A stretch of DNA of 64,000 nucleotides. It comes from Methylovulum sp. (GTDB lineage: Bacteria; Pseudomonadota; Gammaproteobacteria; Methylococcales; Methylomonadaceae). A program made the translations under genes and the position numbers. Numbering within the stretch: the first letter of the stretch is position 1; every line of letters begins with the position of its first letter. The DNA is taken from assembly GCA_028712695.1 (NCBI GenBank), contig JAQTQZ010000003.1:62001-126000 (forward strand), given 5' to 3'. The notes under the pieces were generated by a model, which was not told the DNA's origin, searched no databases, and was given only the letters and a program-made list of their open reading frames with translations. Positions 11,101 through 19,138 of this stretch are shown here, piece after piece.

Positions 11101-11603
11101 AAAATTACCTGGTGGTTATTGCCTTCGGCTGCCCGCGTTCGTACTGTGTCCGCCGTGGCGGGCAATCTCTCTCCGGTACGCTCGCGCCGACTACCCCAAC
11201 GACTTGACGCCGTGTCGGGATATCTTGCACTTTATCCCCATCCTAGCTGCCGCGCGGACTCCGACAAAGCGCCCAGCCTATGGACGGCTACGCGGGGGTA
11301 TCGTACACTGCGCTCCACTCCACTAACGTTACATTTCCTGTACTCTTTCTTGGCAATCCTAAAGTGCATTACTGAGCCCTATGCCGTTGATGACGAGGTG
11401 AAAGCCGAATCCACGCCAAGAAAAAGGCCAGTCTCCGCTCAAAGCAGGCTATAGCTTATGTAGAAAAGGATGTAAGCAGTAAAAACGGGGCGCATACCCT
11501 GTCGGGTATGGCAAAGCGCTTGAATTTCCTAGTAGTATTAGGCGTTAGAGTGCTAGGGTCGAACGCATTTGGCTACCTATCATTTTCACTTTTGGAATTT
11601 TTT
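11101..11603 (+). other. GC-rich non-coding segment
   Basis: The stretch 11119-11345 is noticeably GC-rich compared with its flanks. It contains an open frame (11119-11454), but the peptide is Arg/Ser/Pro/Leu-rich with no domain, no ribosome site and no plausible start context. Several short inverted repeats are present (for example CCGCCGTGGCGG). It could be a structured RNA or the end of a mobile element; I cannot name it. The remainder leads into the FG-GAP relic. Confidence 0.35.
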
Positions 11604-12215
11604 ATGACCGCTCGTAAAACACCCGATACCCTAGACGGCCGCAGTGACGGCGACCTCGATGCCTTTATCGGCGAATATTATGGCGACATCAATTACATTG
11701 AAAACACCGGCACCGCCAGTGCCCCCGTCTTCACCTCATTGATTAATAACCCGTTCGGCATTAACGGTAAAGGTGATCCGACCTTTGTCGATATTGACCA
11801 TGACGGTGACATCGATGCCTTTTTAGGTAGCAACGATGGCCACATCGGGTATCTTGAGAACATCGGCACTGCCACAGCCCCCGCCTTTGCACCGGGCGTC
11901 AAGCCGTTCGGTATCACCGATGTTGGTGATGGGAGCCAGTCCAACCTTTGCCGATATTGATCATGACGGTGACCTCGATGCCTTGATTGGTAACTTCAAC
12001 GGAGACACGCTGTATTTTGAGAACACAGGTAGCGCGACTGCTCCGGCCTTTGCCGCTCCCGTCACTAACCCGTTCGGCCTTGCCGATGTTGGTCAGACTG
12101 CCACTCCGACCTTCGTCGATATTGACGGCGGGCAACCTCGACGCGTTGATTGGCAACCTCGATGGCAATATCGGCGTGTTTTTAAACCCATCCGTCCCAA
12201 GCTTTGGTGGCTTTG
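11604..12215 (+). pseudogene. Frameshifted FG-GAP/VCBS-like repeat protein
   Basis: Four copies of a ~160-165 bp unit encode the FG-GAP-like pattern (D.DHDGD.DA.IG...G...Y.ENTG.A..P.F). The Asp-rich Ca2+-binding cores are DGDLDAFIG, DGDIDAFLG, DGDLDALIG and GNLDALIG. The first two units share one frame. Near 11930 extra bases shift the third into another frame, and near 12125 a deletion shifts the fourth into a third. No signal peptide survives upstream. The last unit runs into a different, headless gene at about 12216. Intact relatives are extracellular or surface beta-propeller proteins. Two frame changes argue for decay rather than programmed shifting. Confidence 0.75.
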
Positions 12216-13034
12216 ATGCCACATTCACCGCGCTGGTATCAAGGGCGCTTGTGGTTGCTCAATTCCGGCAGTGGCGAGTTGGGTTATTTGGACGGCGAGG
12301 CATTTGTGCCGATTACATTCTGCCCAGGCTTTGTGCGCGGCTTGGCGTTTTGGCGGCATTACGCGCTGGTCGGGTTATCCAAATTGCGCTCGCCAGCGTT
12401 TTCCGGCTTGCCGTTGGAAACGCGCTTGGCGGAAAGTGGCGGCACCGCGCAATGTGGCATGATGATGGTGGTTGATTTGAACACCGGTAACGTGGTGCAT
12501 TGGCTGCATATCGACGGCGTGGTTGAAGAATTGTTTGATGTGGTCGTGTTGCCAACGGTTCGCCAGCCGCAAGTGTTGGGGTTCCAAAACGATGACATCG
12601 GACGTTTGGTGACTTTTCCCGGCTCCTGCGGTGTGGTGGCCACTAAGCCTACGGTCAAACGGCCTGGCATTGGCATGGCGATGCAAACGGAGGGTTTGCC
12701 GCGCCAAGAGCCGGCACCGCTACACGCAAGTGCGGCGGATGTCAAATATCAGCGCGTTTATCATCTGACGCCTGATAACTTGTTGCCTTACGAAGCAATG
12801 ACTGAACCTAGCTTGACGCAGCGCTGGCAGACTCAAGCACAACGCGGTGAGTTGCTGGCGGTATCGGCGTCGGTGGCGGGTGAAATGGTCGGCTTGGCGG
12901 TGGCGGAACGTTGGCTGGAAAAGGGGCAAACAAAATCAGAAATAATTTCGTTGCGGGTGTTGCCTGCGTATCAGGCGCAGGCAGTTATCCAACAGTTGGC
13001 GGCGCATTTGCAAAAAGTGTTGATGGCATCGTAA
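12216..13034 (+). pseudogene. 5'-truncated TIGR03032-family protein with C-terminal acetyltransferase-like domain
   Basis: An open frame of ~272 codons. The first ~135 residues match the C-terminal half of TIGR03032 (DUF4915-like) proteins: HSPRWYQGRLWLLNSGSGEL, FCPGFVRGLAF, the GLSK/FSGLPL segment, and VVDLNTGNVVHWL..DGVVEEL. The last ~95 residues resemble a GNAT acetyltransferase (GEMVGLAVAERW, then ISLRVLPAYQAQ), though the acetyl-CoA loop is degraded (QAQAVIQQL rather than R-G-x-G). The N-terminal half of TIGR03032 is missing, the frame is fused to FG-GAP DNA, and there is no ribosome site, so it is probably not expressed. The open frame itself is undamaged. Confidence 0.65.
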
Positions 13035-13040
13035 GCACAT

Positions 13041-13435
13041 TGGCATTCTTTTTCTCGACTGCTATCCCTGTGTGCATCCTCGTCCCAAAAAAATGCAAGA
13101 AGCCTGGTGATGTGCTGTTCATCAACGCCAGCTAACACTTTGAGAATGGCAAGCGGCAAAACCGTTTGCTACCGGAACATATCGACAAGATTGTCTCTAC
13201 CTGTCAGTTCCGCAAGGAAGAAGAACGCTATGCCTAGCGGGTGACAATGGAAAAAATCGCCGACAATGATTTTAACCTGAATATTTCACGCTATATCAGC
13301 GCCGCCAAGCCGGAAAAGGAAATTGACCTTGGCGCAGTCAATGCCGCGTTAGTGGGACTGGAGAAAAATATTGAAGTAGCCACAATGCGGCACAACGAAT
13401 TCCTTGAGGAACTGGGTTTGCCGCTATTGCCTTAA
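13041..13435 (+). pseudogene. hsdM: C-terminal remnant of type I restriction-modification methyltransferase HsdM
   Basis: One frame reads through the HsdM C-terminus: IPVCILVPKK, GDVLFINAS, ENGKRQNRL.PEHIDKIVST, RKEEERYA, then ADNDFNLNISRYI and a closing HNEFLEELGLPLLP. Two in-frame stops interrupt it, TAA at 13133-13135 and TAG at 13235-13237. The N-terminal and catalytic (NPPF) parts are absent. No hsdS or hsdR follows. The surviving tail downstream of the TAG has a GTG (13241) but no reason to be translated. This is a dead remnant of a restriction system. Confidence 0.85.
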
Positions 13436-13471
13436 GATTGGCTTGTCTTGGTAACCCATATCCAGACGGCG

Positions 13472-13559
13472 GCATTGTTAGCTTTGTATGGTTATCCATT
13501 TTTATCCACTTGAAAATCCTGATGTACAAATTAAAAACCCATACTGAATCAACAATGCC
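13472..13559. repeat. Inverted-repeat element, copy 1 (~88 bp)
   Basis: A short AT-rich element with imperfect terminal inverted repeats: it opens GCATTGTTAGCTTTGTATGG and closes CCCATACTGAATCAACAATGC. The inner part (CTTGAAAATCCTGATGTACA, then AATTAAAAACC) is nearly identical to copy 2 at 14133-14210. It has the look of a MITE-like or REP-like element. Copy 1 is ~10 bp longer through a duplication of 'ATCCATTTTT'-type sequence. Confidence 0.7.
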
Positions 13560-13598
13560 CTGCCAACATTGGCTACCAATGGTTTGCCTTGCTAGGGT

Positions 13599-13802
13599 TT
13601 AATGTTTTTTGTTGATTAACTTCCGCTCTGCCTCAAGCCAGTTTTCTTTTCTCATCGTCCGGTGCGAAATTTCTGCGTTCGGTTTTGTAGAATGAAAATC
13701 ATCAAGAAATTCGTCAAATTTATCGGATGAGAATAACCCGCCCGTTAATGACCGAGGTATAACGGCGGTGCTTTTTTTTTGGTTTTTTTTGTTAGTGCTC
13801 AT
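13599..13802 (-). CDS. Small hypothetical protein
   Basis: 67 codons between the two inverted-repeat copies. The product is charged: a Lys/Asn-rich start (MSTNKKNQKKS), a middle with FSSDKFDEFLDDFHSTKP, and an end with MRKENWLEAERKLINKKH. The WLEAERKL ending recalls DUF2934-like tails but is too short to assign. The stop overlaps nothing; the start overlaps the end of the next small frame by 11 nt. The poly-Lys stretch corresponds to a run of T on the plus strand. It may be genuine, but there is no clear ribosome site. Confidence 0.35.
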   Translation of the reverse strand: MSTNKKNQKKSTAVIPRSLTGGLFSSDKFDEFLDDFHSTKPNAEISHRTMRKENWLEAERKLINKKH

Positions 13803-14013
13803 AACTATCTCTAATTATCATCGAATTATTTATACTGTTTACATAGCAAGGGATTGCTGAATTCGCCACTTTTGCCTCAAGCCAGTCTTCTTTTCTCATA
13901 CCCTGTTGCAAAACCACTATATTTAACATTTTAATAGGTCGGTTTACGGCATGATTGTCTCTGTAAGAATTGAACTTGTCCCATGGTTTTTGCACGGGAT
14001 AATATTTAATCAA
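13792..14013 (-). CDS. Small hypothetical protein, possibly a degenerate relative of its neighbour
   Basis: 73 codons. It shares the stretch MRKEDWLEA with MRKENWLEA of the downstream small frame, and the DNA encoding it (about 27 bp around 13630 and 13873) is nearly identical, so the two frames probably arose by partial duplication. Otherwise there are no domains. It lies between the two inverted-repeat elements. Low confidence as a real gene. Confidence 0.25.
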   Translation of the reverse strand: MIKYYPVQKPWDKFNSYRDNHAVNRPIKMLNIVVLQQGMRKEDWLEAKVANSAIPCYVNSINNSMIIRDSYEH

Positions 14014-14132
14014 ACAAGATCACATGACAAAAACCTGAGGCTGTATTGTGAAATACAGAATAGCAAAATAATATTAGTAGAACTACTTAGCGCTAGCTAT
14101 ATATTTTCTATAACTACTTGCTAAAAATTAGC

Positions 14133-14210
14133 GCATTGTTAACTTTGTATAGTTATCCACTTGAAAATCCTGATGTACAAATTAAAAACCTATACCAAAT
14201 TAACAATGCC
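14133..14210. repeat. Inverted-repeat element, copy 2 (~78 bp)
   Basis: Second copy of the element at 13472-13559. It opens GCATTGTTAACTTTGTATAG and closes CTATACCAAATTAACAATGC, an almost perfect inverted match, with the shared core CTTGAAAATCCTGATGTACA. The copies lie in direct orientation about 660 bp apart and bracket the two small minus-strand frames. They may be ends of a composite insertion or independent MITE-like copies. Confidence 0.7.
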
Positions 14211-14558
14211 AATGGAAATTACGCAAGTAAAAATTGCCTATTTATGGCAGTTTCATACGCTGTGTTTTCACCATTCTTTACTAGCGGGGGAGCGCTTTTG
14301 ACAGTATAGGCTGTTGGCTTTTTAATGGCTCGTGGATGTGCTTAGCCGTTGATCCACCACGGCTTACCACACTAGGGTAGGATGATTTATACCAAACAAA
14401 GGGGGCGTGATTTAAAGGGCGGTGTGGTTCTTAGGGTTAATACAGCAACAGCGGATTACCGCACATAAGCGGTAGTTAGACCTACCCAACAAATTGTTTT
14501 TTATGCTATAAACTGTATCTTTGCAAGGCCTTGCGTTATCACTGAATGGGCAATCAAT
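14211..14558 (+). other. Intergenic stretch upstream of a small secreted-protein gene
   Basis: No gene recognised. It should contain the promoter of the gene at 14559. The sequence just before that gene (TTGCGTTATCACTGAATGGG) offers no strong ribosome site. No repeats or hairpins stand out. Confidence 0.4.
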
Positions 14559-14948
14559 ATGAAAAACTATCTGCTGTTTATATCAGGTTTTGTGGCTGTT
14601 TCATGGTTTTTTCTAACAGGTTTTACAAAACCTGTGGAACGCCATACTATCAAAAATAAGGCTGTTGCAGAATCTCCGCAACACGATGAGGCATTAGATG
14701 AGAAACAAGTGAAGCCACTGGACTTGTCCGTGCCGTTTAAGGCCATTAAAAGTGCGGAGAATACCCGTGCAAAAAACCAGGCGAGTAAAACGGATCAAAA
14801 AGGGGGGGATAATCTGTTTGCCCCAGAACCGGAAAAAGAAACCCAGCCCTTGCAAATAAAGGGGGGGTGGTTGATGTCGCCGGAGCCGGAAGTGGAAAAA
14901 AGCAAGTCTGTTGATGGCGCGGGCATTGTCATTAATGTTAAGCCTTAA
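14559..14948 (+). CDS. Hypothetical exported or membrane-anchored protein
   Basis: 129 residues. A hydrophobic segment at about 3-22 (LLFISGFVAVSWFFLTGF) would act as signal peptide or single anchor. The rest is hydrophilic and rich in Lys, Glu, Pro and Ala with no cysteine, typical of a disordered periplasmic tail. The motif KGGWLMSPEPEVE near the C-terminus is the only ordered-looking part. It stands alone, convergent with ycgN. I recognise no family. Composition and codon use look like a genuine gene. Confidence 0.6.
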   Translation: MKNYLLFISGFVAVSWFFLTGFTKPVERHTIKNKAVAESPQHDEALDEKQVKPLDLSVPFKAIKSAENTRAKNQASKTDQKGGDNLFAPEPEKETQPLQIKGGWLMSPEPEVEKSKSVDGAGIVINVKP

Positions 14949-14966
14949 GACATCAAGACACTGCTA

Positions 14967-15395
14967 TTAATCAGACCAGCCAATAATATAGTCTTCCAAA
15001 TCATCAACCTCTTCCTCTTTTATTGCATAGCTGCTGATTGACGCCCCCGCCTTTTTAACGCTCCCCTTATTGTTAGAAATAAGCGGATGCCAAGCGGGCA
15101 ACGTTTTGCCATCACTCAGCAAGCGGTAAGCGCAGGTCGGTGGCAACCAATTGTAGGCCGCAAAGTCGTGTTGTTTCAGGTCAAGGCATTCGGGCACAAG
15201 CCGGGTGCGTTCGCTATAACGGGTGCAGCGGCAGGTGCCCAGGTCAATGAGGTTACAGACCACACGGGTAAAGGCGATTTGCCCGGTGTCTTCATCCTCC
15301 AGTTTGTGCAAGCAACATTGGCCGCAGTTATCACAGAGCGACTCCCATTCTGCAGTCGTCATTTCCGCCAGTTTTTTAGTTTGCCAAAAGGGCAT
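14967..15395 (-). CDS. ycgN: YcgN-family (UPF0260) cysteine-cluster protein
   Basis: 142 residues, the usual size. The family signature is a cluster of conserved cysteines: CDNCGQCCLHKLEDEDTG near residue 21, then CNLIDLGTCRCTRYSER and CPECLDL-like VPECLDLK, then WLPPTCAYRLL, an arrangement suited to binding an Fe-S cluster or zinc (the CxxCxxCC pattern is assigned to such sites in related proteins). Biochemical role unknown. It follows the CarH-like regulator by 21 nt on the same strand, so the two are probably cotranscribed. Confidence 0.9.
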   Translation of the reverse strand: MPFWQTKKLAEMTTAEWESLCDNCGQCCLHKLEDEDTGQIAFTRVVCNLIDLGTCRCTRYSERTRLVPECLDLKQHDFAAYNWLPPTCAYRLLSDGKTLPAWHPLISNNKGSVKKAGASISSYAIKEEEVDDLEDYIIGWSD

Positions 15396-15416
15396 TAGTT
15401 GTACCTGAGTAGAGGT

Positions 15417-16397
15417 TTAAACGGTTGTTTCTTGATAGTGGCCGGGTTTTCCGAGCTGTTCAAGAAGCTGTCTGAAATGGTCATAATTTTTAACATGCAG
15501 CACGCCGACTTCATCTAAAACAGCCTGATAATGGCCCGCTGACCTGCCGCCGACAATGAGCGCCACTTGGGGGCCGATGAGCTTTTTTAAGCGCCTTAGT
15601 TCTTTGGCGACAATATGGTCATCGGTGCTAAAACTGATGCTGAGCGTGACCGCCCGGGCATGGGTGAATTTAACCGCTGCGGCAATTTCTTCGGCAGGTA
15701 GGTTAGCACCCAAATACGTCACTTTCCAGCCTTTAAGTTCAGCGATGATTGATGCAAGCAGGGCACCGAGCTCATGCAGCTGCCCTATCGGCGTGGTCAC
15801 TGTCATTGTTGGCGCATCGGGGCTGCAAGGGTTATTGTTGCGCAAAATATAGGTTAAGGAACGGATGATCGACGAGGTCATGTGTTCATGTACAGGGCGA
15901 AGCTCGCCAGCCCGCCAGCGCTCGCCGATTTGGGTCAATAACGGGGTCAGCAAATGCTCAATGAAGGCTTCTGTCCCCAGCTCGACAATGGCATTTTCAA
16001 AATGGGATTCCAGTGCTTTGGCATCGAAGATTAATACTGCGGCATAACACTTTTCAACATAGTCTTCTGCCAAATAACGCCTGTCACTGGTGACTGGAGG
16101 GAGGCTGATGGGGATTTGTGGCGCAACATTGGGTTCTTTTTTTAATAACGTGTTCAGTTCATCCAACGACAGTCTGGCTATTTGGCTGATGCTGTGGCCA
16201 TAATTGGTCGCTTGGTTGAGTAATTTTAAACGAGCAATGTCCTGGTCAGTATAAACCCGATGGCCGCCCGCAGTGCGCGATGGGGTGACCGCTTGATAAC
16301 GCCGTTCCCATGCCCTAACCAACTCCGATTTGACGCCAGACCGTTTGGCGACTGTACTGATTAAATAATTTGCTGAGTTGTCCTTAGGCTTGGTCAT
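15417..16397 (-). CDS. MerR-family regulator with cobalamin-binding domain (CarH/LitR-like photoreceptor)
   Basis: 326 residues from the ATG at 16397; a 24-codon upstream extension lacks MerR homology. The N-terminal MerR winged helix (about 10-80) includes ELVRAWERRYQAVTPSRTAGG and RVYTDQDIARL. A four-helix bundle follows with the light-sensor motif W-x9-EH: W161, then E171-H172. The C-terminal Rossmann-like B12 domain has the lower cobalt ligand context GQLHELG (H208) and the closing IVGGRSAG. In CarH-type repressors this combination binds adenosylcobalamin and releases DNA on illumination. Divergent from a rhodanese lipoprotein; ycgN lies downstream. No carotenoid or photolyase gene is in the window, so its target is unknown. 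Confidence 0.88.
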   Translation of the reverse strand: MTKPKDNSANYLISTVAKRSGVKSELVRAWERRYQAVTPSRTAGGHRVYTDQDIARLKLLNQATNYGHSISQIARLSLDELNTLLKKEPNVAPQIPISLPPVTSDRRYLAEDYVEKCYAAVLIFDAKALESHFENAIVELGTEAFIEHLLTPLLTQIGERWRAGELRPVHEHMTSSIIRSLTYILRNNNPCSPDAPTMTVTTPIGQLHELGALLASIIAELKGWKVTYLGANLPAEEIAAAVKFTHARAVTLSISFSTDDHIVAKELRRLKKLIGPQVALIVGGRSAGHYQAVLDEVGVLHVKNYDHFRQLLEQLGKPGHYQETTV

Positions 16398-16781
16398 AAG
16401 TATTGTCACATATAATATATATTCCGCACACAGCAATGCCTGCACCTTAAACGCAGGCGTGAGGCGCAAACTTTCTAAAGGCTTATACTAACACAAGCTT
16501 TACAACACTTTGACAATAAATGTACAGACTGGCGGTCAGCATAAGCCGCTATTGCACTCGCCTTAAAATTTGAATAATTTGCCGGGCCTGTTTAGACAAT
16601 GCCTTGCATACTGTTTTGTAGCGTAATAGCGTAGTTTTGAGCCAACTGAAAAATCATCTGTCTAACGACCTGTCCAAACGCTTTTGAAAGGGTTACGCGC
16701 CGTTATTCATTTTTGCTGAGGCCGTAGAGATGTTGAATACGCTCTATGCGCATTTTTATCTTTTCACTAATAGGTTGTTTT
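16398..16781 (+). other. Divergent regulatory region between the CarH-like gene and the rhodanese gene
   Basis: About 380 nt between divergent starts with no gene of its own. It is AT-rich near the regulator start (TGTCACATATAATATATATT), which could provide a -10 element. An autoregulated CarH operator would be expected here, but I cannot identify one by eye with confidence. Confidence 0.4.
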
Positions 16782-17180
16782 ATGATTCCCAAAATTACAG
16801 TTAAAAAAAGACTATTCCCGTTCGTCGCTTTTATTTTCATCGTTACGGGCTGTATGTTCCAAAAACCAGATTATCTGAAAAGTATAGACGCGGCTGAGTT
16901 AAACCGGGTCATGACAAATGAGGATATTTTTTTGGTTGATGTCCACATGCCTGAACAACGGCATATAAAAGGCACAGACCTTTTTGTGCCTTACAACGGA
17001 GTAGAAAAATACCTGGCCAAGCTGCCTGAGGATAAAAATACCGCTATCTATCTATATTGCGAAAGCGGCCCGATGGGTAATGCAGCAGCGAGGTCGCTGT
17101 ATGACTTAGGTTACCGGAATTTATTCAACCTTGAAGGGGGTGCCAAGGCTTGGCGGGAGAAGGGGTTTGAGTTTGAATAG
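16782..17180 (+). CDS. Rhodanese-domain lipoprotein
   Basis: 132 residues from the ATG at 16782, chosen because it gives a clean lipoprotein signal: basic start (KITVKKR), hydrophobic core (LFPFVAFIFI), lipobox VTGC with C24. A single rhodanese domain follows (about 35-130) with FLVDVHMPEQRHIKG early and the active-site loop CESGPMGN (C93), closing in the typical GYRNLFNLEGGAKAW. Rhodaneses carry persulfide sulfur on that cysteine; the substrate is unknown. An ATG 12 codons upstream gives a less convincing signal. Confidence 0.85.
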   Translation: MIPKITVKKRLFPFVAFIFIVTGCMFQKPDYLKSIDAAELNRVMTNEDIFLVDVHMPEQRHIKGTDLFVPYNGVEKYLAKLPEDKNTAIYLYCESGPMGNAAARSLYDLGYRNLFNLEGGAKAWREKGFEFE

Positions 17181-17266
17181 CGGGGCGCATTGGCCTTTCC
17201 TGGCAAGAAGCACGGTCACATTGTTTTTATAGATGCGCGGTGCTGGTGCAACAAGAGCAGAAGAGG

Positions 17267-17818
17267 TTAATCCTTGCCAAACAAGCGGTAAGCCACTTCG
17301 CCTGCCGCCTTGCTTTTCAATAGTCGCCAGTTTTCAGGCAAACCCTCAAGGTTTAGCGCAGTTTCTGTTTCCACATAAATTTTTGCCTGCGGGGCCAGCC
17401 AGCCTTTGTCTTCTAGCCATTGGCAGGTTTGCACGGCCAAGCCCATTGCGAAAGGCGGATCCATAAAAACCACATCGAACGGCTGCGCATCGCCCGCTAA
17501 ATAACGGAACACGTCGGCTTGCACGATTTTGATTTGTTGGGCGGACAAGGCATCGGCGTTTTCTTTTAAGGCCCGGCAAGCAAGCGCATTATTTTCGACG
17601 AGCACGATGGACTTTGCACCCCTAGAAGCCGCTTCAAAGCCCAACGCGCCGCTGCCGGCATAACAATCCAAGCAATTGCGGCCAATAATGTCGTATTGCA
17701 ACCAGTTGAACAGGGTTTCGCGCACACGGGCGGGGGTCGGCCTTAAGCCGGGCGCATCAACAAAACGTATTTGTCGGCTGCGCCATTGTCCGCCGATAAT
17801 CCGGAGCTTATTTTGCAC
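17267..17818 (-). CDS. rsmD: 16S rRNA (guanine(966)-N2)-methyltransferase RsmD
   Basis: Methylates G966 of 16S rRNA using SAM during 30S maturation. 183 residues, the usual length. It begins with the typical IIGGQWRSRQIRF and RPTPARVRETLFNWL segments. The SAM site is CLDCYAGSGALGFEAASRGA, and the target-base motif is DPPF in VFMDPPFA. The start overlaps the end of the M16 gene by 11 nt on the same strand, so translation is probably coupled. The rsmD-M16 pairing is seen in several gammaproteobacteria. Confidence 0.95.
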   Translation of the reverse strand: MQNKLRIIGGQWRSRQIRFVDAPGLRPTPARVRETLFNWLQYDIIGRNCLDCYAGSGALGFEAASRGAKSIVLVENNALACRALKENADALSAQQIKIVQADVFRYLAGDAQPFDVVFMDPPFAMGLAVQTCQWLEDKGWLAPQAKIYVETETALNLEGLPENWRLLKSKAAGEVAYRLFGKD

Positions 17819-19112
17819 TTTTCCCTACAGTGACCGTTTGCAACAAGTTTGGGTTGACCCGGCGCTTAAACGCGTCGGTGATTGAGGCGACGGTGACTTG
17901 CTGGGTTTTTTGCTGGAACGTGTCCAAGTAATCCAGCGGCAAGCCGTAAAAACCAATCATGCCGACATAGCTCGCCAACTCTTTATTGGTGTCAAAACGC
18001 ATGGCAAAGCCACCGGTGATATTTTTCTTGGCGGCGTTCAGTTCGGCCTCGCTTGGCCCGCTGGCGATAAAATCGCTCAGGGTTTTATTAAGCACTTGCA
18101 AGGCCTGTTGTGTTTGGTCGTTGCGGGTTTGCAGGCTGACTAAAAAGGGGCCGGGTCTCAGCATGGGTATGAACGCACTGGACGCGCTGTAAGCCAAGCC
18201 ACGTTTTTCCCTGACTTCTTCAAACAGTTTGGATACCAGACCGCTGCCACCCAAAATGTGGTTGCCCACATACAGATTAAAATAATCGGGGTCTTTGCGG
18301 TACGTACCCGGCAAACCGACCAACACATGCGTTTGCGTGGAGGGGAATTCGATGTGTTTCAGGCTGCTTTTTGTCGGCATGGTCACATCCGGCAACGCAT
18401 CCGGCTTTTGCCCGACCGGCAAACCTGCAACCAGCTTTTCTGCGGTCTGCTCGGCTTGTTGTTTGGTCAAATCACCAACGATAACAATCATGGCATTGGC
18501 GGCGACATAATATTTTTGATAAAAGCGCCGCAAATCATCCGCCGTCAAAGCCGCCACGGTTTTAAGGTCGCCTGAATCGGGATGGGCATACGGATGATTG
18601 CCGTACAAGGCTTTGTAAAACGCAATGTGGGTAAGGTCGGAAGGGGATTCTTCCTGTTGTTTCAACCCCGCCAGGGTGCGGTTCTTTTCGCGCTGGAAGT
18701 CGGCCTCATTAAAACGCGGCTGGGTCAGAATGGCCTGCATGGTTTCCAGCGCCTTATCGAACAGCGGCTTGTCGGTCAGTGTGCGTAGCGAGAGCGAGGC
18801 GCTGTCGATAGCGCTGCCCGCGCCAAACACGGCGCCAACGCTTTCAAAGCGGTCGGCAATGGCATTGGCATCCCACGGTCCGGCCCCGGTGTCGAGCAAG
18901 CCCGCCGTCAGTGCCGCCAAGCCAAACTGCTGGCCATCCCGCGCACTGCCGGCGTCAAATAGCACTTGGATATCCGCCATCGGCAAGCCTTCGGTGCGGA
19001 CATAATAAACGCGGCTGCCTTGCGGCGTTTGCCAGTGGTCAATTTTTGCCGCCGCGTTCAATGCTTGGCTGCTGCATAACAATAAAATAAAACTGTATAA
19101 AAATAATCGCAT
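17808..19112 (-). CDS. M16-family (insulinase-like) protein without the zinc motif
   Basis: 434 residues with a signal peptide (MRLFLYSFILLLCSSQALNA). M16 architecture: an N-terminal peptidase-like domain and a C-terminal partner domain (GNHILGGSGLVSKLFEEVRE, then RGLAYSASSAF). At the position of the zinc motif HxxEH it has FGLAALTAGLLDTG, so no metal ligands and no catalysis expected. Such proteins act as the substrate-binding half of heterodimers; the partner is the HxxEH-bearing paralogue at 20598-21953. A C-terminal Arg/Tyr pair typical of the partner half is present (RGLAYS). Periplasmic location inferred. Confidence 0.9.
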   Translation of the reverse strand: MRLFLYSFILLLCSSQALNAAAKIDHWQTPQGSRVYYVRTEGLPMADIQVLFDAGSARDGQQFGLAALTAGLLDTGAGPWDANAIADRFESVGAVFGAGSAIDSASLSLRTLTDKPLFDKALETMQAILTQPRFNEADFQREKNRTLAGLKQQEESPSDLTHIAFYKALYGNHPYAHPDSGDLKTVAALTADDLRRFYQKYYVAANAMIVIVGDLTKQQAEQTAEKLVAGLPVGQKPDALPDVTMPTKSSLKHIEFPSTQTHVLVGLPGTYRKDPDYFNLYVGNHILGGSGLVSKLFEEVREKRGLAYSASSAFIPMLRPGPFLVSLQTRNDQTQQALQVLNKTLSDFIASGPSEAELNAAKKNITGGFAMRFDTNKELASYVGMIGFYGLPLDYLDTFQQKTQQVTVASITDAFKRRVNPNLLQTVTVGKSAK

Positions 19113-19138
19113 AGGGTTTGTTCCTGAATAGGTTTTGT

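Noticed and set aside
11119-11454. A 111-codon plus-strand frame
   Set aside because: No ribosome site, no domain, Arg/Ser/Pro-rich composition of a chance frame in GC-rich DNA; better described as non-coding.
11900-12140. Programmed frameshifting in the FG-GAP gene
   Set aside because: No slippery heptamer or pseudoknot is evident, two different frame changes are needed, and the gene is already fused to a headless relic.
13472-14210. Integron attC sites
   Set aside because: The paired ends are GTT on the left and AAC on the right, the reverse of the RYYYAAC...GTTRRRY attC layout, and no integrase or cassette series is present.
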